Both the position numbers and the translations under genes were made by a program. The notes beneath the pieces were generated by a model. The model was given only the letters and a program-made list of their open reading frames with translations. It made no database searches and was not told where the DNA came from. A stretch of 64,000 nt of DNA from Mesorhizobium sp. GbtcB19 (GTDB lineage Bacteria > Pseudomonadota > Alphaproteobacteria > Rhizobiales > Rhizobiaceae), in NCBI RefSeq assembly GCF_019091085.1, contig NZ_JAGXJY010000022.1:25434-89433 (forward strand), in the 5' to 3' direction. This document shows, piece by piece, positions 17,881 through 27,057 of the stretch (its first letter is position 1; each line of letters starts with the position of its first letter).

Positions 17881-17978
17881 TCGCTGCCCGGGAGCCTTCC
17901 ATCGCGGGCCATATGGAGCATTCCCGATATGAGATAGACTGACGTCTGGGCTGACGTTCATCGAACGGGGGGCATGCG

Positions 17979-18935
17979 ATGCAGGCGATACCGATAGCGC
18001 ATCCGGCGAAGCAACCTGCCACTATCTCGATACCCTCCCTGGGTGGCTATCCCACCGCCGTGCTGTGCTGGCTGCTGTCGGCCGGCGTCTACATCGCGGC
18101 CAAATGGGTGGCGCCGGAAATGCCGCCCTGGGGTCTATGCTTCTGGCGGCTTCTGCTCGCCTGCGCCATCCTGTTGCCGATCGTGCACCGCCATCACGGC
18201 GCGATGCTTGCGCTGCTCAAATCGCGGCCGCTGGAGATCGTCGCCGTCGGCGCCATCGGCCTGACGCTGTGCCAGGGCATGATCTACCATGGCCTGAACG
18301 ATACAGACGCAACCACCGCCGGCATCATCATGGCGATGTCGCCGATCATGACCATGGTGTTGGCGCGTTTCGTGCTTGGCGAGCCGCTCGGCCTCTGGAA
18401 GGCGCTAGGCGCGGTGGCGGCGCTGGCTGGCATGCTGGTCATCGTCGCGCATGGCAATATCGAGGCGCTGGTCAAGCTGCGCTTCAACGTCGGCGAGTTG
18501 TGGATCGTCGGCAGCGCGTTCTGCTGGGCGCTCTACACGGTGCTGCTGCGCCGCTCCAAATTCGGCCTCGAGCTCCTGCCGCTGGTCGTGCTCCTTCTCG
18601 GCGCCGGCGCGCTGGTGGCGCTGCCGTTCCATCTCTGGGAAATCTTCAACGACGAGCGCTCCGCCTTGAACGCCAACGGCCTGCTCGCGCTCGCCTACCT
18701 GGCCGGCCCCGGCGGCGCGCTGATGTATTATCTCTACAACAAAAGCGTCGAGACGCTGGGCGCCAGCCGGGCGAGCATGCTGCTCTACCTGCAGACCTTG
18801 TTCGTCGCCGTTCTCGCTTATCTGCTGCTCGGCGAAAGCCTGCACGACTACGACCTGATCGGCGCGGCTTTCATTGTGGTCGGGGTGGTGCTGGCGACGG
18901 TCATCAAGCCGAAAGCGGTTCCAGCAAAGGCGTGA
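17979..18935 (+). CDS. EamA/DMT-superfamily transporter
   Basis: The 318-residue protein shows about ten transmembrane helices in two EamA repeats, as in RhaT- and YdcZ-like exporters of metabolites. Typical end-of-repeat motifs are seen, such as ALYTVLLRRSK at mid-protein and ASMLLYLQTLFVAVLAYLLLGE in the second half (given here in part). Substrate is unknown. ATG 17979 follows acgggggg; another ATG five bases earlier is out of frame. Confidence 0.87.
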   Translation: MQAIPIAHPAKQPATISIPSLGGYPTAVLCWLLSAGVYIAAKWVAPEMPPWGLCFWRLLLACAILLPIVHRHHGAMLALLKSRPLEIVAVGAIGLTLCQGMIYHGLNDTDATTAGIIMAMSPIMTMVLARFVLGEPLGLWKALGAVAALAGMLVIVAHGNIEALVKLRFNVGELWIVGSAFCWALYTVLLRRSKFGLELLPLVVLLLGAGALVALPFHLWEIFNDERSALNANGLLALAYLAGPGGALMYYLYNKSVETLGASRASMLLYLQTLFVAVLAYLLLGESLHDYDLIGAAFIVVGVVLATVIKPKAVPAKA

Positions 18936-19089
18936 AGTCGGACTGCGGTGGTCATTGGCGTGCCTAGGTCTGCCCAGGTTGACGCTCCTCGTGGCCTGAG
19001 CAGTCAGCACCAAGCTTTCCTAAATTAGCCGATTTTGCTATTGGCGGGCGGCCGCTTTCGGCGGCGCCGGCGAAGGCCGAAGAGGGATC

Positions 19090-19119
19090 ATGGCGATCGA
19101 CGAGCGCGTGGACGCATGA
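19090..19119 (+). CDS. Nine-codon upstream ORF overlapping the SARP-like gene start
   Basis: ATG 19090 follows gaagaggg at good spacing and opens a nine-codon frame (MAIDERVDA). Its TGA at 19117-19119 overlaps the ATG of the next gene at 19116 as ATGA. The large gene has no good ribosome site of its own at 19116, so its translation may depend on ribosomes finishing this leader. This is an inference from spacing only. Confidence 0.45.
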   Translation: MAIDERVDA

Positions 19120-20663
19120 ACGACAGCCCGCACATCGAAGTGCTGGAGCTGCGCGTGCTTGGCGATTTGCAGGTGACGCGCAACGGCCGGCCGCTCGACC
19201 TGCCGCCATCGCGAAAGACGCGGGCGCTGCTCGCCTACCTCGCCGTCACCGCCAGGCAGCATCAGCGCGAGCGGCTCTGCGAAATATTCTGGGACATTCC
19301 CGACGATCCGCGCGGCGCCTTGCGCTGGAGCCTGTCCAAGATCCGCCAGGTGCTGGGCGCCGACGAAAAGGCCCTCGTCGCCGATCGCAATGCCGTCGCG
19401 CTCAACATCGAGACGGACTATGCGCGGCTGGCGCCGTTGGTGAAGGCCGACCTTTCGTCCCACTCGACCGGGGAGCTCGAAGCCGTCCTGGCCTCGGTCC
19501 GCGGCGGCTTTCTCGCCGACCTCTCGCTCGAACGCTGCTTCGACTATGAAGCCTGGCGGCAGGCCATCGCCAGCGAGGTGGAGATCGTCGAGCTCGGCAT
19601 CCTGCGCGAGCTGGTCGAGCGTCTGGCGGATGAACCGCGACGGGCGCTGCCTTTCGCCCAGCGCCTGCGCCGCCTCGTGCCCGACGATGCGAGGCTCGCC
19701 GCCGAGACAGAGGCGCTGGAGGAAAAGGTCCGCTCTGTCACCGCTCAAGCCACGGGACGCGGGCCGCAGCCTACGTCCGCCACGCCGCCGAAACCCGCCG
19801 CGTCAGCGCAGGATCCCGGCCGTGCCGTGCAATTCTGCCGGGCGCTCGACGGCACCAGGCTCGCTTATGCCAGCACCGGCAGCGGCCCGGCAATCCTGCG
19901 CGCCGCGCACTGGATGTCGCATCTCACCTTCGACTGGGACAGCCCGATCTGGCGGCACTGGATGCGGGAACTGTCGCTCCACAACCGGCTGGTGCGCTAT
20001 GACGAGCGCTGCAACGGCCTTTCGCAGCGGCACGTCGTCGACATCTCCTTCGAGACCATGCTGTCGGACCTCGAATGCGTGGTCGAGGCCGCAGGGCTGG
20101 ACCGCTTCACCTTGCTCGGTCTGTCGCAGAGCTGTGCGGTTTCGATCGCCTACGCCATACGCCACCCCGAGCGGGTCTCGGGCATGGTCCTTTACGGCGG
20201 CTACGTCAAAGGCTGGCGGGCGCGCGGCGACGCCGGCGAGATCGCGACGCGCGAGGCGGCCGCGACGCTGATGCGCGAGAACTGGGGCAAGCCGAACCCG
20301 ATGTTCCGCCAGGCCTTCTGCTCCATGTTCATCCCCGGCGCCACGCACGAGCATTTCGCCTGGATGGACGACCTTATGCTGCGCACCGTCTCGCCCGACG
20401 ATGCCTGGCGCCTTCAGAGCTCCTTTTCGGTGATCGACGTCAGCGACCTCTTGGAGAAGGTGCGCGTGCCGACGCTGGTGCTGCATGCGCGGGACGATAA
20501 CGTCGCGCCCGTCGAATCCGGGCGCACCATGGCCGCCGGCATTCCGGGCGCCCGCTTCATCGAGCTCGAGAGCCAGAATCATATCCTGCTCGAAGGCGAG
20601 CCCGCCTTCGAGGAGTTCATAGACCATGTCCGCGCCTTCATCGCCGAGACGGCGGGCGCGTAA
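19116..20663 (+). CDS. SARP-type transcriptional activator domain fused to alpha/beta hydrolase
   Basis: The 515-residue protein joins an OmpR-like winged helix and BTAD-type helical region (about 1-215) to an alpha/beta hydrolase (about 240-510). The first part begins LELRVLGDLQVTRNG and has RALLAYLAV and LRWSLSKIRQVLG, as in AfsR/SARP regulators. The hydrolase has the nucleophile elbow GLSQS near 333, a probable acid in HARDD, and a histidine in QNHILLEGEP. Similar fusions occur in Rhizobiales next to adenylate-cyclase-type hydrolases. The hydrolase may sense a small ligand rather than act as an enzyme. Translation probably depends on the overlapping leader ORF. Confidence 0.82.
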   Translation: MNDSPHIEVLELRVLGDLQVTRNGRPLDLPPSRKTRALLAYLAVTARQHQRERLCEIFWDIPDDPRGALRWSLSKIRQVLGADEKALVADRNAVALNIETDYARLAPLVKADLSSHSTGELEAVLASVRGGFLADLSLERCFDYEAWRQAIASEVEIVELGILRELVERLADEPRRALPFAQRLRRLVPDDARLAAETEALEEKVRSVTAQATGRGPQPTSATPPKPAASAQDPGRAVQFCRALDGTRLAYASTGSGPAILRAAHWMSHLTFDWDSPIWRHWMRELSLHNRLVRYDERCNGLSQRHVVDISFETMLSDLECVVEAAGLDRFTLLGLSQSCAVSIAYAIRHPERVSGMVLYGGYVKGWRARGDAGEIATREAAATLMRENWGKPNPMFRQAFCSMFIPGATHEHFAWMDDLMLRTVSPDDAWRLQSSFSVIDVSDLLEKVRVPTLVLHARDDNVAPVESGRTMAAGIPGARFIELESQNHILLEGEPAFEEFIDHVRAFIAETAGA

Positions 20664-20665
20664 CC

Positions 20666-20768
20666 AGAGCAATTCCAGGAAAAGTGTGACACGGTTTTCC
20701 GTAAGGAATTACGTCAAAACAAAGAGATAGAGCGCTTCACCGTTTCCGTGAAACGGTGAAGCGCTCTG
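20666..20768. repeat. Short rhizobial-type repeat ('gcaattccaggaaaagtgt' family)
   Basis: The element reads agagcaattccaggaaaa, then tgacacggttttcc, a short AT-rich middle with caaagagatagag, and a perfect hairpin cttcaccgtttc/gaaacggtgaag near 20734-20763. The same order of blocks is found at 40861-40964, and partial copies lie at 25697-25734 and 53197-53287. It fills the convergent gap between the SARP-like gene and the MaoC gene. Confidence 0.75.
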
Positions 20769-20782
20769 GGCAGGAGAAGCCC

Positions 20783-21256
20783 TCAGCCCCTGGCCAAAGG
20801 CACGGTGAACACCGTCGCGGTGCCGGTGAGGCAAAGCTCACCGGCTTCGTTGCGCACCGATGCCTCCAACTTGGTGATCGGCTTGTCGGCGCGCACCTCC
20901 TTGACCTCGACGCGGCCGGTGATCAATTCGCCGACGCCGACCGCCTTGACGAATTTCCACGACACTTCGAGGAACACGGAGCCAGGGCCGGGAAGGTCTT
21001 CCGCCACCACCGCGTTCAGGATGCCGGAGGTGACGCCGCCCTGCACGATGAGCTTGCCGAACACCGAAGCCTCGGCCAGCGCCTTGTCGTAATGCAGCGG
21101 GTTGCGGTCGCCGGTCATCTCGGCGAAGGCGTCGATGTCCTGCGGCTGCGTGCGCCGCGAACGCTCGGCGAAGGCGCCTACCTGTGGCCGGCCCTTGATG
21201 ACGCCGACCCAGCCGTCCTGCATCAGATGCCCGTCCTTTATCGAATGTACTGTCAT
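20783..21256 (-). CDS. MaoC-family dehydratase (R-specific enoyl-CoA hydratase-like)
   Basis: The 157-residue protein has a single hot-dog domain with the hydratase motif FAEMTGDRNPLHYD, near residues 43-56, which holds the catalytic Asp and His of (R)-specific enoyl-CoA hydratases. It is last in a minus-strand cluster, overlapping the flavoprotein upstream by four bases. The cluster of two flavin enzymes and a hydratase suggests breakdown or tailoring of a lipid-like or ketone compound, which is only an inference. Confidence 0.87.
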   Translation of the reverse strand: MTVHSIKDGHLMQDGWVGVIKGRPQVGAFAERSRRTQPQDIDAFAEMTGDRNPLHYDKALAEASVFGKLIVQGGVTSGILNAVVAEDLPGPGSVFLEVSWKFVKAVGVGELITGRVEVKEVRADKPITKLEASVRNEAGELCLTGTATVFTVPLARG

Positions 21257-22530
21257 GGTCTTGCTCCTGTCCGGTTGCGTGAAAGGTCGGCCGGCGGTTT
21301 GTCCTGGTTGGCCGGGGCACGATAGGTCGCGGGCTTCGAGGCGCGGCGGGCAGGTATTGGTTGCCCGGCCAGCGCCTGCACCTCGGCTTTCAGCACGGCG
21401 CTGAAGCGGCGATGCCGCTCGCCGATATCGTCGAGCGTCCAGTCGAAGCCGGCGACGGCGTCGGTGGTGTCTAAAATCTGGTTGGCGATCAGGTCGCGAA
21501 GCTGCTGCCAGACCGCGAATGCCGCGCCCGAGCCATCGAGGATGGCGCGCGCGAGGCTCTCGGCGTCGCGCAGCGCATCGGAAATGCCGTGCGAGGTGAT
21601 CGGGTCGCGGAAGAAGCCGGCGTCGCCCACCAGCGCCCAGCCAGGGCCATAGGCCTGGCGGATATAGCCCGGCAGGCCGCGGAACGCCTGCAGGCGGGCG
21701 TCCTTCGGCGCCAGCGAGGCCTGCGCGGCCAGCGCCGGCGACAGCGCTTCGAGCACATCCATGCGGGCCCGCGCATGGCCGAGGCGGAAGCGCTGGTCGA
21801 ACAGGCCTGTCGGCACCGAGGCGACGATGCAGGCAAGGCCATCATTGGTCGGGATGAACGAGCCGGCGATCCCATCGCGGAAATACCAGTGGTAGCCGGC
21901 GCCGGGCTCGACCGGCGCGTAGCCATAGACATGGGCGGCCGAGACGGCGCCGTGCCGCAAGGGCTGGGCGTCGACGCATTTTGCCACCAGCGAGCCGATG
22001 CCGTCGGCGCCGACCACGATATCGGCGCTGACCCTCACTGAGGCGCGGCCGGCGGCGCGGATTTCGATGCCGCGCACGCGGCCGTGAGTGTCGGCGAAGA
22101 GGTCGCCGACCGCCATTTCGTGCAGGACCTCCGCGCCAGCCTTGCGCGCCGCATCGACCAGGATGCGGTCGAGCACGGTGCGCCGCGGCGCGATCAGGCC
22201 GGGAAGCTCCGAGCCGGCGGCGAGCGGGATGGTGATCTCCTCGTCGCCATAGTGGAAGGTCGTCGTCTCGATCAGCGGCGTCCCGGCCCTGAGCAAAGGA
22301 TCGAGCAAACCCCAGCGCCACAATTGCAGCACGGCGGGCCGCATCAGCGCATGCGTCGAAAGCGTGTCGGAGCCATAGGGCTTGCGCTCGATCGCCAGCA
22401 CCTTGAGGCTCGCGCGGGCGAGCAGCATCGCGGTCGCTGCACCCGCGCAGCGCGCGCCGACGATGATGGCGTCGTAATGGCTACGCTTGGGCACGGCCAT
22501 GAGAGAGATCGGGTTGCTGGCCATGGTCAT
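21253..22530 (-). CDS. FAD-dependent monooxygenase/reductase (PHBH/geranylgeranyl reductase-like)
   Basis: The 425-residue flavoprotein has the ADP-binding motif IIVGARCAGAATAMLLA near residue 21, a VVGADGIGS motif in the middle and the second FAD motif ALVGDAGFFRDPIT near 305. This is the FAD_binding_3 (p-hydroxybenzoate hydroxylase or halogenase-like) pattern. The start ATG 22530 has gagg upstream. It lies six bases after the end of the flavin monooxygenase gene and overlaps the MaoC gene by four bases, so the three are probably one transcript. Confidence 0.86.
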   Translation of the reverse strand: MTMASNPISLMAVPKRSHYDAIIVGARCAGAATAMLLARASLKVLAIERKPYGSDTLSTHALMRPAVLQLWRWGLLDPLLRAGTPLIETTTFHYGDEEITIPLAAGSELPGLIAPRRTVLDRILVDAARKAGAEVLHEMAVGDLFADTHGRVRGIEIRAAGRASVRVSADIVVGADGIGSLVAKCVDAQPLRHGAVSAAHVYGYAPVEPGAGYHWYFRDGIAGSFIPTNDGLACIVASVPTGLFDQRFRLGHARARMDVLEALSPALAAQASLAPKDARLQAFRGLPGYIRQAYGPGWALVGDAGFFRDPITSHGISDALRDAESLARAILDGSGAAFAVWQQLRDLIANQILDTTDAVAGFDWTLDDIGERHRRFSAVLKAEVQALAGQPIPARRASKPATYRAPANQDKPPADLSRNRTGARP

Positions 22531-22535
22531 GGTCC

Positions 22536-23762
22536 TCAAGCCGCCTGGCGGCCGTTGCGCTCGAGATGACGCGAGATTTCGGCGGCGATCGCTTCGGCGT
22601 CCGCGCCGACGCCGCCGATGAAGTTGGAATCGCGCTTGCGCAGAAAGCGGAAGCCGAGCGCGTAGAGGCCGGGCACGCTGGTGACGCCGCCCTGATGCGC
22701 CAGCTCGCCATCGGCGCCGAGCGCCAGCGGCTCCAGCCAGCCGAACGAGCGCGCATAGCCGGTCGCCCAGATGATGGTGCGGATCCCCCCATCGCTCAGC
22801 GAAAGCCGCTCCGCGCCGGCCGCCAGCATCGCAACCGGCTCGGGCCGGTATGGCGTCGCCGACCCCGTGAAGCGGTCGATCTGGTCGAGCAGGCGCGCCT
22901 GCTTCGCTTCCGCCGCCGCGATGTGCTGGCCGAGATCGCCGGCGAAGGCGATTTCGCGGTCGCCGACGCCACGCACCCGCCCGGCCAGCTCCACGCCAAG
23001 CGCCTGCAGCGTGGCGAGATCGACATCGGCCCTGTCCGGCCGGCCGGCGAGCTGCAGCGATGGCTGGCGCCGGGCGGCTTGCGGATTGGCCAAATCTTCC
23101 TGGCGCTGCGCCATCAGGCCCATCGCGCAAAGCCAGAAGAAGATGTCCTGGCCGCGCCATGTTCTCGCCAGGCGCGTATGCTTGCCGACCGACAGCACGA
23201 CGCGCCGCCCGGCGCGGGCGAGCTCGTCGGCGATTTGCACGCCGGAGGACGAGGCGCCGACGACCAGCACGCCGCCGCCTGGCAGCTCGCCGGGGGAGCG
23301 GTATTGCGAGGCGTGGATGCCGAGCGGCCCGCGAAGGGTCTCGGGCGCAAAAGGGATGACCGGCCGGTCGCAATGTCCCGTCGCAACGACGACCGCGCGC
23401 GCCGACCAGTCGCCGGCGCTGGTGCGCAAGGCAAAGCCGTCGCTGGTTCGCCTGGTGGAGTTGACCTCGACATTGGTCTCGACCGGCGCATGCCATTGCC
23501 AGGCGTAGCGCTCCAGGCTTTCCACGAACGCGCCTTTGCTCATGAAGCCGTCGGGGTCGCCGCCCTTATAGGGCGAGCCAGGCAGGGCGTTCAGCCAGTT
23601 CGGCGTGAGCAGCCTGAGCGAACGCCAGCTCTGCGAGCGCCAGCGCTCGCCGATGCGGCCGCGCTCCAGCACGGCATGCTCGATGCCGGCCTGGCCAAGG
23701 CAATGGCTGAGCGCAAGGCCGGCCTGGCCCGCGCCGATGATGACGATGTCCGCGCGTTTCAT
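22536..23762 (-). CDS. Flavin-containing monooxygenase (YUCCA/FMO-like)
   Basis: The 408-residue protein has two Rossmann motifs, IIGAGQAGLALS at residues 7-18 for FAD and VVGASSSGVQIA near 165 for NADPH. It also has the ATG motifs VVATGHCD and IIWATGYARSF. This is the single-component FMO or Baeyer-Villiger-like group, acting on carbonyl, N or S centres. It begins 58 bases after the frameshifted OsmC gene and leads the flavoprotein-MaoC cluster. Confidence 0.87.
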   Translation of the reverse strand: MKRADIVIIGAGQAGLALSHCLGQAGIEHAVLERGRIGERWRSQSWRSLRLLTPNWLNALPGSPYKGGDPDGFMSKGAFVESLERYAWQWHAPVETNVEVNSTRRTSDGFALRTSAGDWSARAVVVATGHCDRPVIPFAPETLRGPLGIHASQYRSPGELPGGGVLVVGASSSGVQIADELARAGRRVVLSVGKHTRLARTWRGQDIFFWLCAMGLMAQRQEDLANPQAARRQPSLQLAGRPDRADVDLATLQALGVELAGRVRGVGDREIAFAGDLGQHIAAAEAKQARLLDQIDRFTGSATPYRPEPVAMLAAGAERLSLSDGGIRTIIWATGYARSFGWLEPLALGADGELAHQGGVTSVPGLYALGFRFLRKRDSNFIGGVGADAEAIAAEISRHLERNGRQAA

Positions 23763-23819
23763 GGTTCTGTTCCGTCGATGGGGGAAGCGGTCCGGATTGG
23801 ATCCGGACCGCCAGCCGGC

Positions 23820-24399
23820 TTACTGGATGGTCTTGATGCCGACGGTGACCGGCACACCCTTGGTCAGAACGTCGAAGACCGCCGAGCGGGAGCGCGACTG
23901 CTCGACCAGCTGCTTGAGCTTCTCGGCCGGGGGCGTCGCCTTCGATTTCGAACGACACCTGGATGTTCTGGAAGCCGTTGCGGACCTCGTCGGAAATGCC
24001 GAGGATGCCGCGCAGGTCGATGTCGCCGTCGACCGAGCATTTCACCCTGGTGAGCTTGATGCCGCGCGCGGCGGCGATGTTGGCGACGCCCGCCATCAGG
24101 CAGCCCGCCAGCCCGTGCAGCAACCACTCGACCGGGGTCGGCGCATTGTCGGTGCCGCACAGGATCGCCGGATGATCGGCATCGGCATAATGCGGCTTCT
24201 CGTGCTTCTGCTCTTTGCCGGCGCCGAAGAAGCCGTTCATGACGGTCTTGCTGTGCGTGCCCTCGATCCACTCATTGTGGGCGCGGAACTGGAACTTGGC
24301 GAGCTCCGGCTGCCCGGCGACGAAATTGATCGTCGCCATCAGGTTCGGCGTGTCGACCCCGTTGAGCGGAAGCCGTGCAGGTTTGGTGCTGGGTTGCAT
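23820..24399 (-). pseudogene. OsmC-family peroxidase-like gene with a +1 frameshift
   Basis: From ATG 24399 the product reads as an OsmC/Ohr-like protein: GTHSKTVMNGFFGAG, then PTPVEWLLHGLAGCLMAGV with the conserved cysteine, and GDIDLRGILGISDEVRNGF. After FEIEGDAP the frame is lost at a run of five G on the plus strand (23929-23933). Removing one base restores EKLKQLVEQSRSRSAVFDVL and an end at TAA 23820-23822, giving 192 residues, the family size. It is therefore either a real recent frameshift or a sequencing error in a homopolymer. As written, the frame would run on into the next gene. ATG 24399 has ggag six bases upstream. Confidence 0.8.
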
Positions 24400-24579
24400 C
24401 TTCATCTCCAAGGTTGGTTTTGCGGCTTGGTTGCCGTGACGGCGCTTGTTTGCCGGTTGAGCGTTTGAACGAGAGTGGATGCGACCGTGGAATTTTTCAT
24501 ACGCTCACCGTGGAAATGGCGTTGGACGTATCGTTTGAAACGAGCTGGCCCAGCGCCTGAACCGAGCGCGCCGGAACGC

Positions 24580-24611
24580 AAAAAACCCCAGGCGTTGGCA
24601 AGCGCCCGGGG
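24580..24611 (-). terminator. Intrinsic terminator after the DUF1127 gene
   Basis: On the minus strand CCCCGGGCG and CGCCTGGGG pair with one wobble around an eight-base loop and are followed by TTTTTT. It lies 34 bases after the stop of the DUF1127 gene. Confidence 0.8.
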
Positions 24612-24645
24612 CTTGTCGACGGCGTGGCCGCGATCGCGTCGCAGG

Positions 24646-24894
24646 TCATCCGGCGTTGCGGATGTCCATCCCGTCTGTGTCGGATGGGGCGTAGCGCATC
24701 GAGGTGTAGTGGTCGATTTCCGACCGGGCGATGCCCATGTCCTTGAGCAGGTAGTCGGGCATGGCCTGCATGGCGGCGCGCTCGCTGCGCATCTTCATCG
24801 CACGATAGAAAAGCCTGAGCGCGCGGCGGGCAAAGCCTATCAGGCCGGGGCTCGCGCGGCCGGTTTCATAGGCGGTGCGTTCCAAAGTCGCCAT
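24646..24894 (-). CDS. DUF1127 protein
   Basis: The 82-residue protein ends with the DUF1127 pattern PDYLLKDMGIARSEIDHY. Some relatives bind RNA or affect growth and phosphate responses in alphaproteobacteria; that role is not proven for this one. The protein is basic with many Arg and Ala. ATG 24894 is preceded by ggag at nine bases. A strong terminator follows. Confidence 0.85.
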   Translation of the reverse strand: MATLERTAYETGRASPGLIGFARRALRLFYRAMKMRSERAAMQAMPDYLLKDMGIARSEIDHYTSMRYAPSDTDGMDIRNAG

Positions 24895-25078
24895 CGTCGT
24901 CTCCATCTTTTGCGGCGCGACCATTTCGCGTCGTCGATGGCGGGACTTGTGACTTACGACCGGGGGAGCCAGCGTTGGAGCGGGCGTCGAAATTGCCGTG
25001 GAAATCGCGGTGCCATATGCCTGCCGGAAACATGAAGGCTGTGGGCGGTGACGCTTCGATTGATGGACTGAAGGGAAT

Positions 25079-25576
25079 TCACCCCGTGGCCGGCTCGTCG
25101 TAGATACCGGTGACAAGCAGCCATGCGCCCGAGATCAGGAAGGCGAACAAAACGATGGTGCCGAGCGCCGCGATGTAAAGCCCGACGCCGCGTCCGAGGA
25201 TCAGGAAAATCGCGCCTGCAACCTCGGCAAGGTAACACATCGTGCCACCCGCAAGCCGCGGCGCGGTCAACCCGATGGAACTCATCCCCGCCATGATGGC
25301 GACGATATAGCCTCTGACGAATATGAATGTGGCTATGCCCCAGAGGAAAAGCCATTCGAAGCCGAGCGCCGGAAGAAGTTGGCCTCCTAGGAGCCCAAGG
25401 CTGCATGACATGAAGATTGCGCTGAAGCCCGACAGCATGTTGATGGCCCGGTTCTTGTGGGTCGTGTTGCGGACGATGCGTTCGGGGTTGATCGAGATCG
25501 CTACGAAAATCAGGCCGGCAAGAGCTGCCGCGCCGCCACCCACCATGACGAAGAAGTTACTCCATTGATCCAACAT
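25079..25576 (-). CDS. Integral membrane protein of unknown function
   Basis: The 165-residue protein has about five hydrophobic helices: residues 8-27, 50-70, 75-95, 112-130 and 135-158. The polar stretch NPERIVRNTTHKNRA lies between helices one and two. No family with a known function is recognised. ATG 25576 follows gaggggc. It lies between the DUF1127 gene and the secretion operon on the same strand, with a repeat copy upstream. Confidence 0.78.
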   Translation of the reverse strand: MLDQWSNFFVMVGGGAAALAGLIFVAISINPERIVRNTTHKNRAINMLSGFSAIFMSCSLGLLGGQLLPALGFEWLFLWGIATFIFVRGYIVAIMAGMSSIGLTAPRLAGGTMCYLAEVAGAIFLILGRGVGLYIAALGTIVLFAFLISGAWLLVTGIYDEPATG

Positions 25577-25696
25577 GATCTGCCCCTCAGGTCCGAGCGA
25601 TGGACGTTGAAGGCCAGGCTAGCATAGCTGCGTTCTCGAACTCCACGGGGGGCCGATCATCGTTCCAGGTTTTGGAAAGAGCGAGGTGCAGCCGTC

Positions 25697-25734
25697 AGAG
25701 CAATTCACCGCTTCACACTTTTCCTGGAATTGCC
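25697..25734. repeat. Partial short repeat of the 'gcaattccaggaaaagtgt' family
   Basis: The 38 bases read agagcaattcaccgcttcac followed by the reverse complement of aattccaggaaaagtgtg. The element is thus a shortened, rearranged copy of the one at 20666-20768. It directly follows the stop of the secretion adaptor gene. Confidence 0.65.
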
Positions 25735-27054
25735 CTACCGCTCCCTGAACGCCCTTGCGAACGAATCCATCATCGGGCGGACCAGATATTCGAAGAAGGT
25801 ACGGTCGCCGGTGCTGATGAAGGCGTCGACCGGGGTGCCGGGATAGAGCTGTTCGGCCTTCACGCCGGCGGGCAGGGGATCGGCGATCTTCAGCTTGGCG
25901 CGGAAATAGGGTTCGTGGGTGGCTTCGTCGATCAGGCGGTCGGCGGAGATATCGCTCACCGTGGCCGGGACTTCCGGGGTCAGGCGCGTGTTGAGCGCCG
26001 AGAGCCTCAGTTTCGCCTTCTGGCCGACATGCACCGCGTCGACATCCTTCGGCTTGAGCTTGGCGTCCACCACCAGGCCCGATGACGTGGGCAGGATCTC
26101 CATGATCTTTTCGCCTGGCGCGACCACGCTGCCTTGCGAATTATAGGTCGAGGACACGACGACGCCCGCTGCCGGCGCGGTGATCGTCGTGCGCTTGAGC
26201 ACGGCTTCAGCCGCGCGCATCTGCTCCTCGATGTCGGCGAGGTTGGTGCGCACGTCGTCGAGCTTGGTCAGCGCCTCCTCGACGCGCTGGGTGGTGGCGC
26301 GCTCGGTCTGCGCCTCAGCCTCCACGATCTGTGTGTTGGCCGAGGCGAGGTACGCCTCGATCGCGCCGGCTTGGCCGACCAGGTCGGCCTCCGAGCGCAG
26401 CAGCTGGGAATATTCGGTGCGGTTGGTGAGGCCCTTGCCCAGAAGATCGGTCTTGATGCCGAGCTCCTTCTTCACCACCTCGGTCTGCTGCTCGATTGCC
26501 GCCTTCTGCGCGTTCAAGCCCTTGACCGACTCGCGATGCATGGCGACGCGCTGCGCCAGGATCGACTGCTCGGTGCGGAAGCGCGCAAGCCTGGCGTCGA
26601 ACTCCTTCTGCTGTTCGCGGATCAGGTTTTCGAACTCCTGTCGGAACGGCGAGGGGGCGGGCTCGCCGATCGGCGCGAGCCTGTCCAGCCCGTCGCGCTC
26701 GGCCTCCAGCCGCGCCGCACTTGCCTTGAGCGCGATCCATTGCCTCGTCAGCCGGTTGAGATCGGCCTCCGGCGCGGTCCGGTCGAGCAGGATGAGCTCC
26801 TGGCCCTCGCGCACGCGGTCGCCTTCATGCACCAGCAGCTGCCTGATGATGCCGCCTTCGCGATGCTGGATCAGGATGTTGCCGCCGGTCGCCGCGATCG
26901 TGCCTTGCGTGATCACCGCGCCGGCAAGCGGCGCGCTCGCCGCCCAAGTGCCGAAGCCACCGGCAAGCAGCGCGATTGCCGCATAGCCGGCGAAGGCCGT
27001 GCGCCGGAAGTCGGTGCGCGGCCGGTCGTCGAAGGCGAGGCTTGGCGTCGACAT
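25735..27054 (-). CDS. Type I secretion membrane fusion protein (HlyD/PrsE family)
   Basis: The 439-residue protein is the periplasmic adaptor of a type I secretion system. It has one N-terminal membrane anchor near residues 22-42, the barrel motif ITQGTIAATGGNILIQHREGG split across a short loop, long coiled-coil helices from about 90 to 300, and the C-terminal HlyD stretch ITAPAAGVVV. It would link the ABC exporter encoded just upstream to a TolC-type outer-membrane channel, which is not encoded here. Its start is three bases after the exporter stop. It most resembles PrsE, which serves RTX glycanases in Rhizobium and Sinorhizobium. Confidence 0.9.
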   Translation of the reverse strand: MSTPSLAFDDRPRTDFRRTAFAGYAAIALLAGGFGTWAASAPLAGAVITQGTIAATGGNILIQHREGGIIRQLLVHEGDRVREGQELILLDRTAPEADLNRLTRQWIALKASAARLEAERDGLDRLAPIGEPAPSPFRQEFENLIREQQKEFDARLARFRTEQSILAQRVAMHRESVKGLNAQKAAIEQQTEVVKKELGIKTDLLGKGLTNRTEYSQLLRSEADLVGQAGAIEAYLASANTQIVEAEAQTERATTQRVEEALTKLDDVRTNLADIEEQMRAAEAVLKRTTITAPAAGVVVSSTYNSQGSVVAPGEKIMEILPTSSGLVVDAKLKPKDVDAVHVGQKAKLRLSALNTRLTPEVPATVSDISADRLIDEATHEPYFRAKLKIADPLPAGVKAEQLYPGTPVDAFISTGDRTFFEYLVRPMMDSFARAFRER

Positions 27055-27057
27055 CGT

